A DNA stretch of 64,000 bases from Isoetes taiwanensis. Its lineage: Eukaryota; Streptophyta; Lycopodiopsida; Isoetales; Isoetaceae. Below the pieces are notes generated by a model. That model was not told the origin of the DNA, made no database searches, and saw only the letters and a program-made list of their open reading frames with translations. Both the position numbers and the translations under genes were made by a program. Within the stretch, counting starts at the first letter, position 1. Each line of letters starts with the position of its first letter. The DNA lies in the NCBI GenBank assembly GCA_021234155.1, contig JAJEKV010000053.1, positions 6,713,424 through 6,777,423 of the forward strand. Reading direction: 5' to 3'. Shown piece by piece: positions 44,181 through 53,820 of the stretch.

Positions 44181-45344
44181 ATCTTCTTGTGACCTCCAAT
44201 ATAGCCATGATTTGTTCTACTTTTTCCTCAGTTGTTACCTGTTCTGTTTTATCCAATCTTTTACTTTTTCCTGTTGCATCTCTCCCATATATGTTGTTGT
44301 CAACCCGGGCTTCTTCTAATAGTTTCTCTACTTGAGATTTCCTCTTTCTACGTGCATGACCTTGACTGTGTTCAATCTCAGTGGCTGCCTCATCTGATCT
44401 GTTAGTTTGTGCATTTTTTAAGCCATCATTTGGTTCCTCATCAGAATCATAATCAGCTATCTGTGACATTCTTTCTGAATTGTTTTCTTCCTTTCTCTTT
44501 GGTGGTTCTGTTTTACATACATTCTTGTCTTTGTACAATACTTCCTCCTTAAATAAAACATCCCTACTTATCATTATTGATCTGCTCTCTGGAATAAATA
44601 TTTTATATCTTTTTGACTCACTGTCATAGCCTACCAAATAGCCAATTTGAGCTTTAACATCTAATTTCTTCCTCAGTTCAGTAGAAACATGCACATAAGC
44701 TAAAGGTTCATATGTTTTAACCATGCTAAAATCAATCTTGCTCTTATAATTTGACCATAAGAGTTCAGGGACATTACCTTTCAAGCTTGCTGAAGGAAGT
44801 TTGTTTTGAATTAGCATGGCAGCTTTCGGAGCTTCTTCCCAAAGGTAGTTTGGCAGACCAGAGTGTTTGATCATAGATCTTACAACATCCATTATTGTTC
44901 TATTTTTTCGTTTAGCTACTCCATTTTGTTGTGGGTTGTACTTGCATGTCATTTGCCTTTTTATGCCATTAGCAACAGAATACAGCTTTAAACTTTATTG
45001 AGAGATATTCTCCTCCCCTGTCTGACCTGACACATTTTACTTTTCTGCCAGTTTCTTGACACATATTGTTTGAAAGCAATCAGTGCTTGAGATTTCTTTT
45101 CTAGACAATACACTTTGCAAAATCTACTGAAATCATCTATGAATGATATAAAATATTTCTTGTTGGTTCTTCCCCTGATATTCATGGGTCCACACAAGTC
45201 TGTGTGTATCAGGTCCAAAGGACCATTTGCTCCTTTTTTTCTTTTGAGAAAGGGCAATCTATTCAATTTTTCAAGGAGACATCCCTCACATGGAAACTTC
45301 TCTGGATTGGTTTCTTTGCACTCCAGCCACCCTTTCTTTATCAT
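44167..45344 (-). pseudogene. Copia integrase, two frames
   Basis: The first frame (44,988-45,344) holds the pre-integrase Cys motif (PCEGCLLEKLNRLPF), then PLDLIHTDLCGPMNI and FIDDFSRF with core acidic residues. The second (44,167-44,952) continues with YNPQQNGVAKRKNRTI, LPNYLWEEA and the C-terminal GYLVGYDSESKRYKIF, then a charged linker to the reverse transcriptase. A frame change near 44,960-44,990 separates them. The highly conserved QQNGVAERKN-type motif here reads AKRKN, with Lys at the usual catalytic Glu position. Confidence 0.9.
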
Positions 45345-45353
45345 ATTATGTTG

Positions 45354-45975
45354 CTACAATGTGTAATATGCCAATTTATTGTGGCAAGTTTCTGTTTCTG
45401 ATGCATGCAGGTCATTAATACTATCACATTGCACATTATCCATTTGGAATAAATTCCCAACACATTTAGCATAGAATTTCAATTCATTTCCAAGAAAGAT
45501 AGTACATGCTTTAGAATCAAAAGTGATTCTGTAGCCTAGATCTACTAACTGACTGACTGATATAAGATTTTTTATAAGAGTTAGGACACACAGTACATTT
45601 TCATTATCCACTACTTGTCCTTGAAGATCTATTAATTGCAGCAACCCTTTCCCCTCGATTTGCTGAAGTTCTCCATTTTCTACTAGGATATTTCTTGAAC
45701 GTGTGCCTCCAAAGTTCTTGAGCAGATAAGTAGTTTGAACTGCTAATCTTTCAGCTCCACTATCAACTACAAGTACATTAGACTTGGGATTAGTTTCATT
45801 CTTATCAAGAATAGCTAATGCAAATTTTACCTCATCTTCATCTTCTGATTCTTCCTTTTTAGCTTTCATTATTTCCTTTGTTACATAAGTGCCTGCAGGT
45901 TTTTTTTTCACCTCGACCCCTGTTATGATTTGTTTTTCCTCCTCTGTTAGAATTTCTAGTTCCCCTTGTCTTGTT
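45354..45975 (-). pseudogene. Copia protease and end of gag
   Basis: NVLVVDSGAERLAVQTTYLL contains the aspartic protease D-S-G-A motif. It is preceded by a Lys/Glu-rich linker and followed by LISVSQLVDLGYRITF, the usual stretch before the pre-integrase region. A run of about nine T on the + strand (45,900-45,908) marks a frame change between the gag end (TRGTRNSNRGGKTNHNRGRG) and the protease frame. The gag reading continues on the other side of the nested 3.5-kb element. Confidence 0.85.
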
Positions 45976-46772
45976 AGGGGAGGGTGGCCGTCCACGGCGG
46001 TAGACCCCACGCGCAGATGTGGCAAGCCCACGCGCAGACGTGGCAAACCTGTGCAAGGGTTTTCGTAGTATCTCTTGAAGGCTCGACGGAGGAGAAGCGC
46101 AGCTCCACGGCGGTCCACCGAGGGCTTTGCCATAATCATCGAAGGCAGCCTTAGCAGTCCTGTTGCTCGATATAGCTTCAAAACTCCTGCCAGACTTATT
46201 AGAGTTCATGCATCATGTTTGGCACAGGGATTCTCAGCTTCTGCATATGGATTGATAGCTTTCTTACGAGATAGTATTGTGCTCCACAGGTTACAAGAGA
46301 GAAGCTGCGTTACAAGAGTATTCTGGTCTGTAATCTGAAAGATTCTCTTGTACACAGGTATCAAGTCTGATTTTCAATGTTTTCAGAAAGATTGGAATCA
46401 TTTTTACCTTTTAAATCTTTTGTGAAGACATCATCTTCATCTTTACCTTTTAATTTTAGTGCATTTAATTATCTTTGTTTTGATTTTGGCAAAATTCATT
46501 GCAGGCCTTATTCCATTAGAAAAGTATTTGATAACTTGGCATTGTAGCTGCCCAGGCTTCTGCATCAAACTGTTGATATATCTTTTACATGTAACTTACA
46601 GGTAAACAAAGTTTGCATTTTCAGAAGTTATTTTTGATTCATTTGTTTCTTAATGTTTCTATATTATATAATATATTCTTGACTTGGAACATAAAGCAGT
46701 AGTATCAAAAACTATTAGAATTATTAGTTTCAACCTGTGAGCGTTGTAAGACTCTTGCAACCGCCTAATCTG

Positions 46773-47009
46773 CTAGGAAAACTTCCTGCTAGCTCCATGG
46801 TATACCTTGGAATCATTTACATGGAGACAATTAATCCCTCTGTATGAACAAACATCATCGCTTTCAAACGTCCAGTTTGAGAGCGAGCCCTGTGGATCCT
46901 GAATAGAGTCCTTAAAATCTATCAAACATTGAACGTCATCATGGCAGAATGAGAGAGCATGTGGTTCCCTGCTTGCAGGAGATTTTAGGTTCAAGTCCTC
47001 AGCCCCCAA
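46773..47009 (-). pseudogene. LRR receptor kinase N-terminal fragment (BIR/BAK1-interacting type)
   Basis: The frame contains CHDDVQCLIDFKDSIQDPQG followed by LSNWTFESDDVCSYRGINCL, the N-terminal cap of plant leucine-rich-repeat receptor kinases. The wording SLSNWTF..D.VC...G..C is closest in my memory to BIR-type receptors. No leucine-rich repeats follow; the sequence ends in KVYHG. It is one captured exon piece. In the cell the parental protein would sit in the plasma membrane with this cap outside. Confidence 0.65.
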
Positions 47010-47127
47010 AAGCCTACACTTGTTGAAGCATAAAAGATTATACTCTTTGCATTGACAGGCTTAAGTTAGTGAACACCAAAAATCTAATAGCTTGTACTCT
47101 AAGCGTGATCACAGTTTGTATTAATGA

Positions 47128-47322
47128 TCACAATTTGTCATAAGCATCACAGTTTGATTCAGGAATTATAAGTGTGATTGGTTTTGATTTCGGCAGATAT
47201 GGAAGTCCAGCTTCATAATTAAGAATCTGGATGCACTCTCTCATAGCAGGTCTTAAATCTGGATTAGGATGACTACACAACAAGCCCAATGACAAAACCA
47301 CTCTCGCTTCATAGTTTTGCAT
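47128..47322 (-). pseudogene. Receptor-like kinase C-terminal fragment (lectin type)
   Basis: VLSLGLLCSHPNPDLRPAMR followed by ECIQILNYEAGLPYLPKSKP corresponds to kinase subdomain XI and the short tail of L-type lectin receptor kinases, where GLLCSHP.P..RP is characteristic. It lies downstream, on the minus strand, of the kinase fragment at 48,479-48,724. Both may come from one captured gene whose middle was lost. Confidence 0.7.
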
Positions 47323-47862
47323 TTTGAGCCATGAGAGTCCTAGTGAGAGCAGTCAGCATTGGGTAAACTTTGATGCATCTTACACCGTCAAGGTAATCAT
47401 GTACATTCCCTCAAACTACATGGCTAAATTGGCACTTACAGATGTCATTAGCCAACAATGGCATAGATTCTAACCAAGGGCATAGCACATAAAGCTGGAC
47501 TCTGGACCTAAATCAGTTTTACTTACACATCTTACATCTGTGATAGAAGATGATTTGTAACTTCAGCCAGCTAGGGAAACACATATTGTGTTCGGTTCTC
47601 TACTGGAGACATTTCCACTATTTTATTAACTCTGCCAGAGTTTCTGGAGTCCCAACCTATCTGAGACGTGTTAATCAGTTTGTCTGGACATACTTTCTAT
47701 ATCCTCATCAATCTGTATCTGACAAGATGTATGAGACAAGAAATACCAGTTTAACTCACAGTTGCTTTATCATAATGGTATGGCTGGGAAATGAATGTTA
47801 GTCATGGTGAAAATGATCCCATGCTTTGCCTCCTTAAGACCTTTTTTGATTAACACTTCTTG

Positions 47863-48069
47863 CTAATATTGTCCCAAGAGTGCATCTGCAGTTACAAGAA
47901 AAGAAAGGCATACCGTAGATTGAGTTATGGTTGAGTTCCTCCCAAGGCTAATAGTGGTTTCAAGCTGCTGAGAATACTTTTCCATGTCATCCATGGCTTC
48001 AAGAAACGTTACCCAGTCCTGTTCTAACAGCAACCTAAACAAGTTATCACAGGTTAACATTTTGTACAT
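47863..48069 (-). pseudogene. Unidentified fragment
   Basis: An open frame with LEQDWVTFLEAMDDMEKYSQ and a Ser/Thr-rich tail. I recognise no family. It lies between the methyltransferase-like and kinase C-terminal fragments and may be intronic. Confidence 0.25.
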
Positions 48070-48219
48070 GCTCAGCTCCTATTGCAATGCATATGCAAAT
48101 TGAACACATAGCTTTTAGGTGAAAATGTTTCATATTAGAACTAATATGCTTATGCGAGAGCATTGTATGGAAAATGCGTGCACATTATTCTCACCTGTTT
48201 GTCTTGGTTCCTGTTTCTT

Positions 48220-48441
48220 CTAGGTGATTCCCTTTAAACCTGACATTTGACCTCCAAATAGTGTCCTTTGGGGCCATTTTACTGGAGACCGGTAGTCCTT
48301 AGGCATACGGATAATGCACTCCCTTCTTGTAGCAGAATCTGCACACTTCCTAAGGCCTGTCACATTATAGCATGGAACAAAGTTCTCCATGTTGCCTGGG
48401 CGAACTTTTAAATCCTTGAGCTCCATTGCTTTTGGATCCAT
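48220..48441 (-). pseudogene. Putative methyltransferase (PMT family) N-terminal fragment
   Basis: VRPGNMENFVPCYNVTGLRK followed by RRECIIRMPKDYRSPVKWPQ follows the pattern of plant Golgi PMT-type (QUASIMODO-like) methyltransferases. In these, an (E)N-(Y/F)-VPC segment precedes C....P..Y..P..WP. The parental enzyme would act in the Golgi on cell-wall polysaccharide. Only this segment is present, and the frame becomes unrelated after WPQ. Assignment is from memory of the motif. Confidence 0.5.
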
Positions 48442-48478
48442 GGTGGTGTACTCAGCTAAAATTTCTTCCTGAAGGCGC

Positions 48479-48724
48479 CTATATGTCTTGTATGCCTAGA
48501 AGACTGTCTAGAAGCACATTAGCAGCCTTGATATCTCGGTGCACTATTCTCCGCTCCAATCCTTTCACTAATCCTTCTGCCACTCCCTTCACTATCTCAT
48601 ACCTCTGGCGCCATGATAATAATTTGTTTGCTGAAAACAAATGTCGATCCAAACTCCCATATGACATGTAATCATATACGAGAATTAATTTTCCTTTTTC
48701 ATAACCATAACCCCTCAAACCCAC
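48479..48724 (-). pseudogene. Receptor-like kinase catalytic-loop fragment (lectin type)
   Basis: LILVYDYMSYGSLDRHLF is the kinase hinge region. RYEIVKGVAEGLVKGLERRI and VHRDIKAANVLLD form the catalytic loop. The usual LHE before the loop is altered (KGLERRIVHRD), and the frame ends just after the loop (LLGIQDI). The DFG segment and the N-terminal ATP-binding lobe are absent. Together with 47,128-47,322 it suggests capture of a single L-type lectin kinase gene. Confidence 0.8.
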
Positions 48725-48830
48725 TATATTCTTGTGCTTCAGATGTCCAAAGCTCCAATCTCAATAAGACATCACAGTTTGTATCATAAGTTAATGATCA
48801 CAATTTGTCTCATAAGTTAATTGCTTTTAT

Positions 48831-49112
48831 TTGGCAGATCAGCCTATCATGCCCATAACAAGATCTAGGCTGGACACTAACGCTGTCAATGAGGCTCCAG
48901 CATCAGTTCAAATTCTGAAAAAGAAGAGAGTTAACGCGCCTCAATCAAGGAAGAAGACTTTGCACAATGACGATCCACCAATACACCAACAACAAGCTCC
49001 AAAAAAGAGGGTAAGAGGAGGCTGGACAGTAGAGAGTATGCAGGAGGCTCTCAGAAGGTTAGACTGCAAGGAGATACTCACAATTAGGGAAGCTGCAAGA
49101 CAATTTAGTTGA
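48831..49112 (+). pseudogene. Helix-turn-helix exon, possible pogo-type transposase N-terminus
   Basis: After TTTTATTTGGCAG (a splice-acceptor-like tract) the frame contains a basic stretch (KKKRVNAPQSRKK; PKKRVRGGW) and then WTVESMQEALRRLDCKEILT followed by IREAARQFS. W..ESM..AL......TIREAA..F is the pattern of the psq-type DNA-binding helix-turn-helix at the start of pogo/CENP-B-like transposases. A stop cuts it there and no DDE domain is found. It is the only + strand gene piece in this element, so it may be the element's own relic. Confidence 0.5.
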
Positions 49113-49468
49113 GATGTAAAACAGTGGGAACTTTGTGGATTTGCTTCAATACAAGAATGCTTAACAATTTTTGATCATGATTGCTGTTAAAAAAAAGCTG
49201 GTTCTCTTCAATTTTGTCATTGTAGCCTTCAATGGGCTGCCTAGTATCCTAGGGGGCTACCACCTTAGCCCTGGTGGTACCACTACTCCCCCCTCTTTGA
49301 CACCTTATAGCTTGAGGTGGCATTATGTACTTGGCATGTTGTTAGGCCTGTATTGTAGGTTATCTCGTTGGGCACGCTACCATGTAGCATGCATAGCATT
49401 TCAGGTGTGCACATGGCTGCCATTCTGTTTACGCCCTTAAGTGAGCAGCCAGTGGCCACCCTCCCCTA

Positions 49469-50359
49469 TAATCCTTTAGAGTTGGATATTTTGCAGCTAC
49501 ATGTCCTTTACCTCCACAAGTATAACAATTGAATTCTTTATTTATTTTGGGACAATTGTTCTTGTAATGGCCTGATTCTTGACACTGAAAGCATGTACCT
49601 TTTTCATTTCTCTTTTTTCCAGCAAACAGTATCTCTGATGCTTCATCATCTTCTCCTTTGAGCATTTTCTTTTGTTCGGCTTCTGTTCTTAAAATATTTT
49701 CTGCTTCTTCTCTAGTTTTTGCCATGTTCCTAATAAACATAGCAAGTTGTTCATTTTCTCCTATAGATCTAGCAATGGCCAGCACTTGATATCTTTTTGT
49801 TAGATTAACTCCAGCACCACTCAGATCAGCCATTATATTGACAATTATGTTGAAGAATTCAGAAACATCTTTATCTCCTCTCAACTTGAAATTTCTCAAT
49901 TCATTTTCTACCAAATCTATCTGAGATGAGCTCTTTTATTGATAATGTTTGCATAAAAACTTCCATATTTCTTTAGGACTCATGTTTCTTAATCTCAATC
50001 TAATGATGGGACTAACCTTACAGGTGATAATCCCTTGAGTCTCCTTTGTTCTAGATTAAATAGATCTCCCTGCTCCACTGCTCACAGTAGCAGAAGTTCC
50101 ACCAGAAGTTGTGTTGCCAGAATCTCCAGATCCTGCAGCCACAGCATATGAATGAGAAGCACCACCACCAGTAGCAGACCTTGCAAGTGTGCTACTCTCT
50201 GCACCAGCTTGTGCAAAATCTCCTTCATTTGGACCAACTAGATTTCATAATCCTTCCACTTCCAAAATATGCTTAACAGCATCCTTCATATTTGAAAACC
50301 AGGTCCCCTTTATAGACCTCTACTGTGCTTAGTAGATTAGCTCCAAATCTACTTGCCAT
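49469..50359 (-). pseudogene. Copia gag, broken
   Basis: ATG at 50,357-50,359 (minus) begins MASRFGANLLST, 33 bases inside the LTR. The frame is broken several times before 49,914. The frame 49,429-49,914 is then intact through the capsid-like region and two zinc knuckles: CFQCQESGHYKNNC, complete, and CYTCGGKGHVAAKY, where the last Cys has become Tyr. It is cut at KDY by the TIR element. Gag would package the element RNA in virus-like particles. Confidence 0.85.
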
Positions 50360-50367
50360 GATTTCTT

Positions 50368-50379
50368 GCTCTGATACCA
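50368..50379 (-). other. Primer binding site (initiator tRNA-Met type)
   Basis: TGGTATCAGAGC on the minus strand, twelve bases inside the 5' LTR, is the standard plant primer binding site complementary to the 3' end of initiator methionine tRNA. Confidence 0.92.
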
Positions 50380-50391
50380 AACATTAGAACA

Positions 50392-50933
50392 ACAATTGTT
50401 CAATAAGAAATATTTAATTCAAGCAATGGCCTTACTTGTAAATCAATACAAATAGCCAAAGAGTTCCAAATGAAATAAATATATCTTTGCCTTTTGCAAT
50501 GGTCTAGGCCTTAACTCAGGAAATTCAAAAAACATTGCATATTCATCGAACTATTTCTGCTCTCACAGTCCAACTCTCTGTTGGATCGCATTCACCCTAT
50601 ATATCACCAATGCAATCTTCTCTGCACTAAATAATCTAGATTCAAATGGTTAGCAGTCAGTTTCGAAGCTCGATGTCGGATCAGTCGGTTTTACTACTTA
50701 GAGTCTTCGATTTCCATATACAAATATCCCACAGGATCACTGTAGATATTTCGTCATTTTGAACCATTGGAAATAAGGAATAATTGTAAACTAATTTAAA
50801 AAAGAAACCTTAGGGTATACGGTTTCTATACCATATGCCATTGTAATTTGACCTAGATTTCTTCTTAGATGTTTGATTCAGAGTTCTTCTGCAATGCCCC
50901 CAACATATATGATAATTACAACCAACTCCAACA
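50392..50933 (-). repeat. 5' LTR of the copia element
   Basis: It matches the LTR at 33,744-34,284. On the minus strand it starts TGTTGGAGTTGGTTG at 50,933 and ends with ACAATTGT at 50,392, next to the primer binding site. CATTG follows directly outside (50,934-50,938). Confidence 0.93.
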
Positions 50934-53065
50934 CATTGTAAAAGCCTGGATCTGTCATTCAGGTAAAATATTTCATTTGTAGGGGCCCTGTGAAGTGTCA
51001 TTTTTCAACTGGACTTTTCTATCAACAAAAAGATTAGCATAATGAGTTGTACACATATGTTGGTCTTTACTTGGCTAGATTGTGTTTTTCTGTAACTCCT
51101 AATGGATGTCTTAATTGTTTATTGATTGATCGGGCTTTTACGGCATGAGTTGCTTCCATACATTGAACCCAACCTGTTGTTGGTTAGAACATTTTGAATT
51201 TACCATTTACCACCCAATGGCTTCTGATTTTCTTGCAAAACTTGAGAAAATTTGATTTTTAAGGTTGAGGAGGCAATGAGCTTCTGCAGAAGCTGACAAA
51301 ACCAATACAATGCAAGTCATCGTATTATATAGAAGAGATGTAGTTCGGATTAATAGAACACCATGACAAGCAACAGTTATTATACAAGGTTTACAGATTT
51401 AAAGTTTAAGATTACGAGTTTTTAATAATTTCGTTTTTCATTATGGGGCATCCAAGTAATTACAGTTTTTTATTCACACACTACCAACATAGAATTTGCA
51501 CAAAATATGTCAAATTATACCCAAGAGCAAGGACAAATACATCCATACTTTCTTGCTCATAGTTTTTCGACTAACCATTTGCCATTTTTCCATCACACCC
51601 CTCCATCAACCAATGGAATTTTTAAGGATTTATCAAATCCAGATCCTAGACACAACTAACACATGGAGAATGGAGAAAAATGATATGGTCTGTGTGCCTG
51701 GGGATATGGGATAAAGCCTCATAGAGGTTGGAGCTCATGAAGGATCCACCCTTTTGGTGTGTTGGTTATCACCAGAGGTGCTAGTGCATAACATTTGGTA
51801 TCAGGGTCAAAGTTCAATTCCTCGTGGCAACATTGGTATTTTCCACATGCTTGAAGGCAAGCATCTCAAGGAAGAGGAGGAATTGATATGGTCTGTGTGC
51901 CTCATGGAGGTTGGGACCATGCTTTCAAACATGGACACACAATAGCAAAGGGTTGAGTTGTCGGGGTCTCCTTTATCAGGAAAGATTTCTAAGCATAATC
52001 AACGTCCTATTAACTTGATACAATTGAATATAAGCTATTTCCCTTAAGTTGATAAGCTTATACAATACGTCATCAAGTGCAATAAACATCACAAAAGAAA
52101 TAGTATTGAATCCCATCAAATCACACACGCATTGATGTTTGTCTCTTTAACGTCCAAGATTGTCGGGAACCCTTTTACTACAAGCTTGCGACATCCAAAA
52201 TGCATAAAAACAAACACACCACATGACCACCCCTTCCACACTAATGCCCAGTATTACATATTCTAAACAAAGAGCACTTTGGACTTATCGCAGCCATCGG
52301 ATCCGTCAATCCTATGGCCCAGACCGTATGTTGGGGCATTTGGGCACCTCTCATTTCGCTTATGGTCATTTATGATTGGGGGTGCCTATGATTTTGAAAT
52401 ATGAAATACGATTTCACCTAAGGTTTTGATGGAATATGAAATCTCTATACGGCTTCGCTTAAGGTTTTAGAATACAAAGTACGAGGGCTCGAACTTCTAC
52501 CAAAATAACTCAACGTCCTAATAAGACTACTTTGGCCACTATAATCAATGAGCTGGCATAATTATTGTTTATCTTAAATCTATGTTTCTTTTTTATAACA
52601 ACCCATTCAATTGTTTTAGAGATATGGATAGGAATTGTCATTTCTACATCCATATGAAATCCCCTTGGACCCCCTATTATTGTGTTACATATCTATTTAT
52701 GTTAATTAAGATAACTCAATAGAAGTTTGAGCTAGCATATATGTATGGAAGGAGCTAGATTCAACAGGATACTCTGTTATAGACCATACATCAACATTCC
52801 ATGCATCTATTCTAAAAGAGGAAGATTGAATGATTACATTTTAATTTAGACACACATAGCCGGGGCAATAATACCATATATAATCTGTGCATCCATCTCA
52901 ACAACTTTTACAACGACTGAGAGAGTGCGTAACTGCACAATTGTGAACTATTGACGCAAAAAAATAAAAAATAAAAAAATAAAAAATTATAGGAGGTAGC
53001 ATTGGAGGAAGCATTGGAGCAATGTTGGGTGAGTGTTCTGGACTTAGAGACGTAGTGCAGGCCAC
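50934..53065. repeat. Tandem duplication, unit 2, right part
   Basis: Beyond the copia element the unit 1 sequence resumes (TAAAAGCCTGGATCTGTCAT matches 29,722 onward). It then follows unit 1 from about 30,340 to 30,950, 31,870 to 32,110 and 32,120 to 32,370. It lacks the 918-bp element, leaving its empty site at 51,649-51,666. It has two private inserts relative to unit 1: about 51,680-51,940 (SINE-like) and about 52,110-52,815 (unassigned, no gene). Similarity stops at about 53,065. Confidence 0.85.
51740..51835 (+). mobile_element. tRNA-like SINE candidate within unit 2
   Basis: TTTTGGTGTGTTGGTTATCACC resembles an A box, and about 55 bp later GGGTCAAAGTTCAATTCCTCG resembles a B box. The surrounding 260 bp are absent from unit 1, so this is an insertion. 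TGATATGGTCTGTGTGCCT flanks it at about 51,682 and 51,885, and could be a target duplication or part of a local repeat, because the next 20 bases are also similar. No poly(A) tail is visible. Confidence 0.4.
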
Positions 53066-53284
53066 CATTCCCATGCAGAGTGAGAGTATTGTTGCAGAGG
53101 GTGATGCATTAAAAGTGGTATTGCATTTAAATCCTCTTGCAAGTGTGCCTCATGAAGAATTTAGTAGAATTGGTACATGTATTAGCATGAGAAGGATGAA
53201 CTTAAGGCATGCAGAGGCATTCCAAGATGATGATGGAGATGCACCACCAATTGAAGCAATAATAAGGAGAAGGGTTGGATTTTA
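53066..53284 (+). pseudogene. Open frame before the Helitron remnant, unknown
   Basis: The frame 53,022-53,285 contains SVPHEEFSRIGTCISMRRM and a run DDDGDAPPIEAIIRRRVGF, ending at a stop at 53,283. Similarity to the duplication ends near 53,065, so only the later part is new sequence. It may be the N-terminal part of the same Helitron ORF, but no motif shows this. Confidence 0.3.
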
Positions 53285-53820
53285 AAAAATAGCTTGGAGT
53301 GATGCAACCCCGGAATATTGCGATGCGGGAAGAATGAGCAAAAAATGCAGGCACTGTGGGACTTTGCTTCGGAAGGATGAACTTGGTACATTTTGTTGTT
53401 CAAATGGGAAGGTTTCTTTGCTACTTTCTCGACACCCCCTCCAACTCTAATGAACCGGTATACACGAAGGGACGAGATTGAAAAGAACTTCTGATCTAGT
53501 ATTAGAAAATATAACAATGCTCTTGCATTTGCGTCATTGGTTGTCAAACGCGATGCCTCTTTGGCAAACTCCATTGGAGGTGCTTACACTTTCAGAGTCA
53601 ACGGCCGAATGTGTCGCATGATGGGAATTTTGCTACCTGGTAGCCAGGATGATAGACCATGTTTCACACAAATTTATATCATGGATGGACATGAATTGTA
53701 GCTAGATCGTCATACAACATTTAGTGCTATCAAAGACCCACTGTTCATGCCTCAAGAAGGCGGCAATATAATTTCAAGGTTCACAAGGAATGTGGTTTAC
53801 ACGGATGCTTTGTGATGGAG
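53285..53820 (+). pseudogene. Helitron Rep/helicase, N-terminal fragment
   Basis: Reading across a few frame changes gives CRHCGTLLRKDELGTFCCSN and GKVSL, an SLR/IRKYNNALAFASLVV-like stretch, then MMGILLPGSQDDRPCFTQIY and IMDGHE. C..CGALL...E....CC..GKV, RxYNxALAFAS and G.LLP....P.F.QIYI.D are the order of motifs at the start of plant Helitron replicase/helicases. The Rep tyrosine motif and the helicase domain are not found downstream. A stop (TAG after GHEL) and several shifts show decay. Confidence 0.75.

Larger units (their letters stand above)
45978..49466. mobile_element. TIR-bounded element, 3.5 kb, carrying gene fragments (Pack-type)
   Basis: GGGGAGGGTGGCC at 45,978-45,990 is perfectly inverted at 49,454-49,466. 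TA flanks both sides (45,976-45,977 and 49,467-49,468). Removing the insert with one TA restores the copia gag frame (KDY then NKTRG), which supports the boundaries and a TA duplication. Inside are fragments of several unrelated host genes on the minus strand and, on the + strand, a helix-turn-helix exon resembling the N-terminus of pogo-type transposases. No complete transposase exists. The TA duplication and the HTH would fit a Tc1/mariner-pogo relationship; that is inference. Confidence 0.85.
33744..50933 (-). mobile_element. Ty1/copia-type LTR retrotransposon carrying three nested insertions
   Basis: Two LTRs of 541-542 bp in the same orientation bound gag, protease, integrase, reverse transcriptase and RNase H sequence in the copia order on the minus strand. 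The 5-bp duplication CATTG lies outside both LTRs (33,739-33,743 and 50,934-50,938), and the empty site is preserved in unit 1 at 29,717-29,721. Subtracting the nested insertions (34,876-35,334; 35,417-43,252; 45,978-49,466) and their target duplications leaves about 5.4 kb, normal for copia. The LTRs differ at several percent of positions by eye. Frameshifts and stops in gag and pol show that it is inactive. Confidence 0.95.

Noticed and set aside
50810-51001. Minus-strand open frame across the LTR edge
   Set aside because: It spans the copia LTR and host flank and has no domain; fortuitous.
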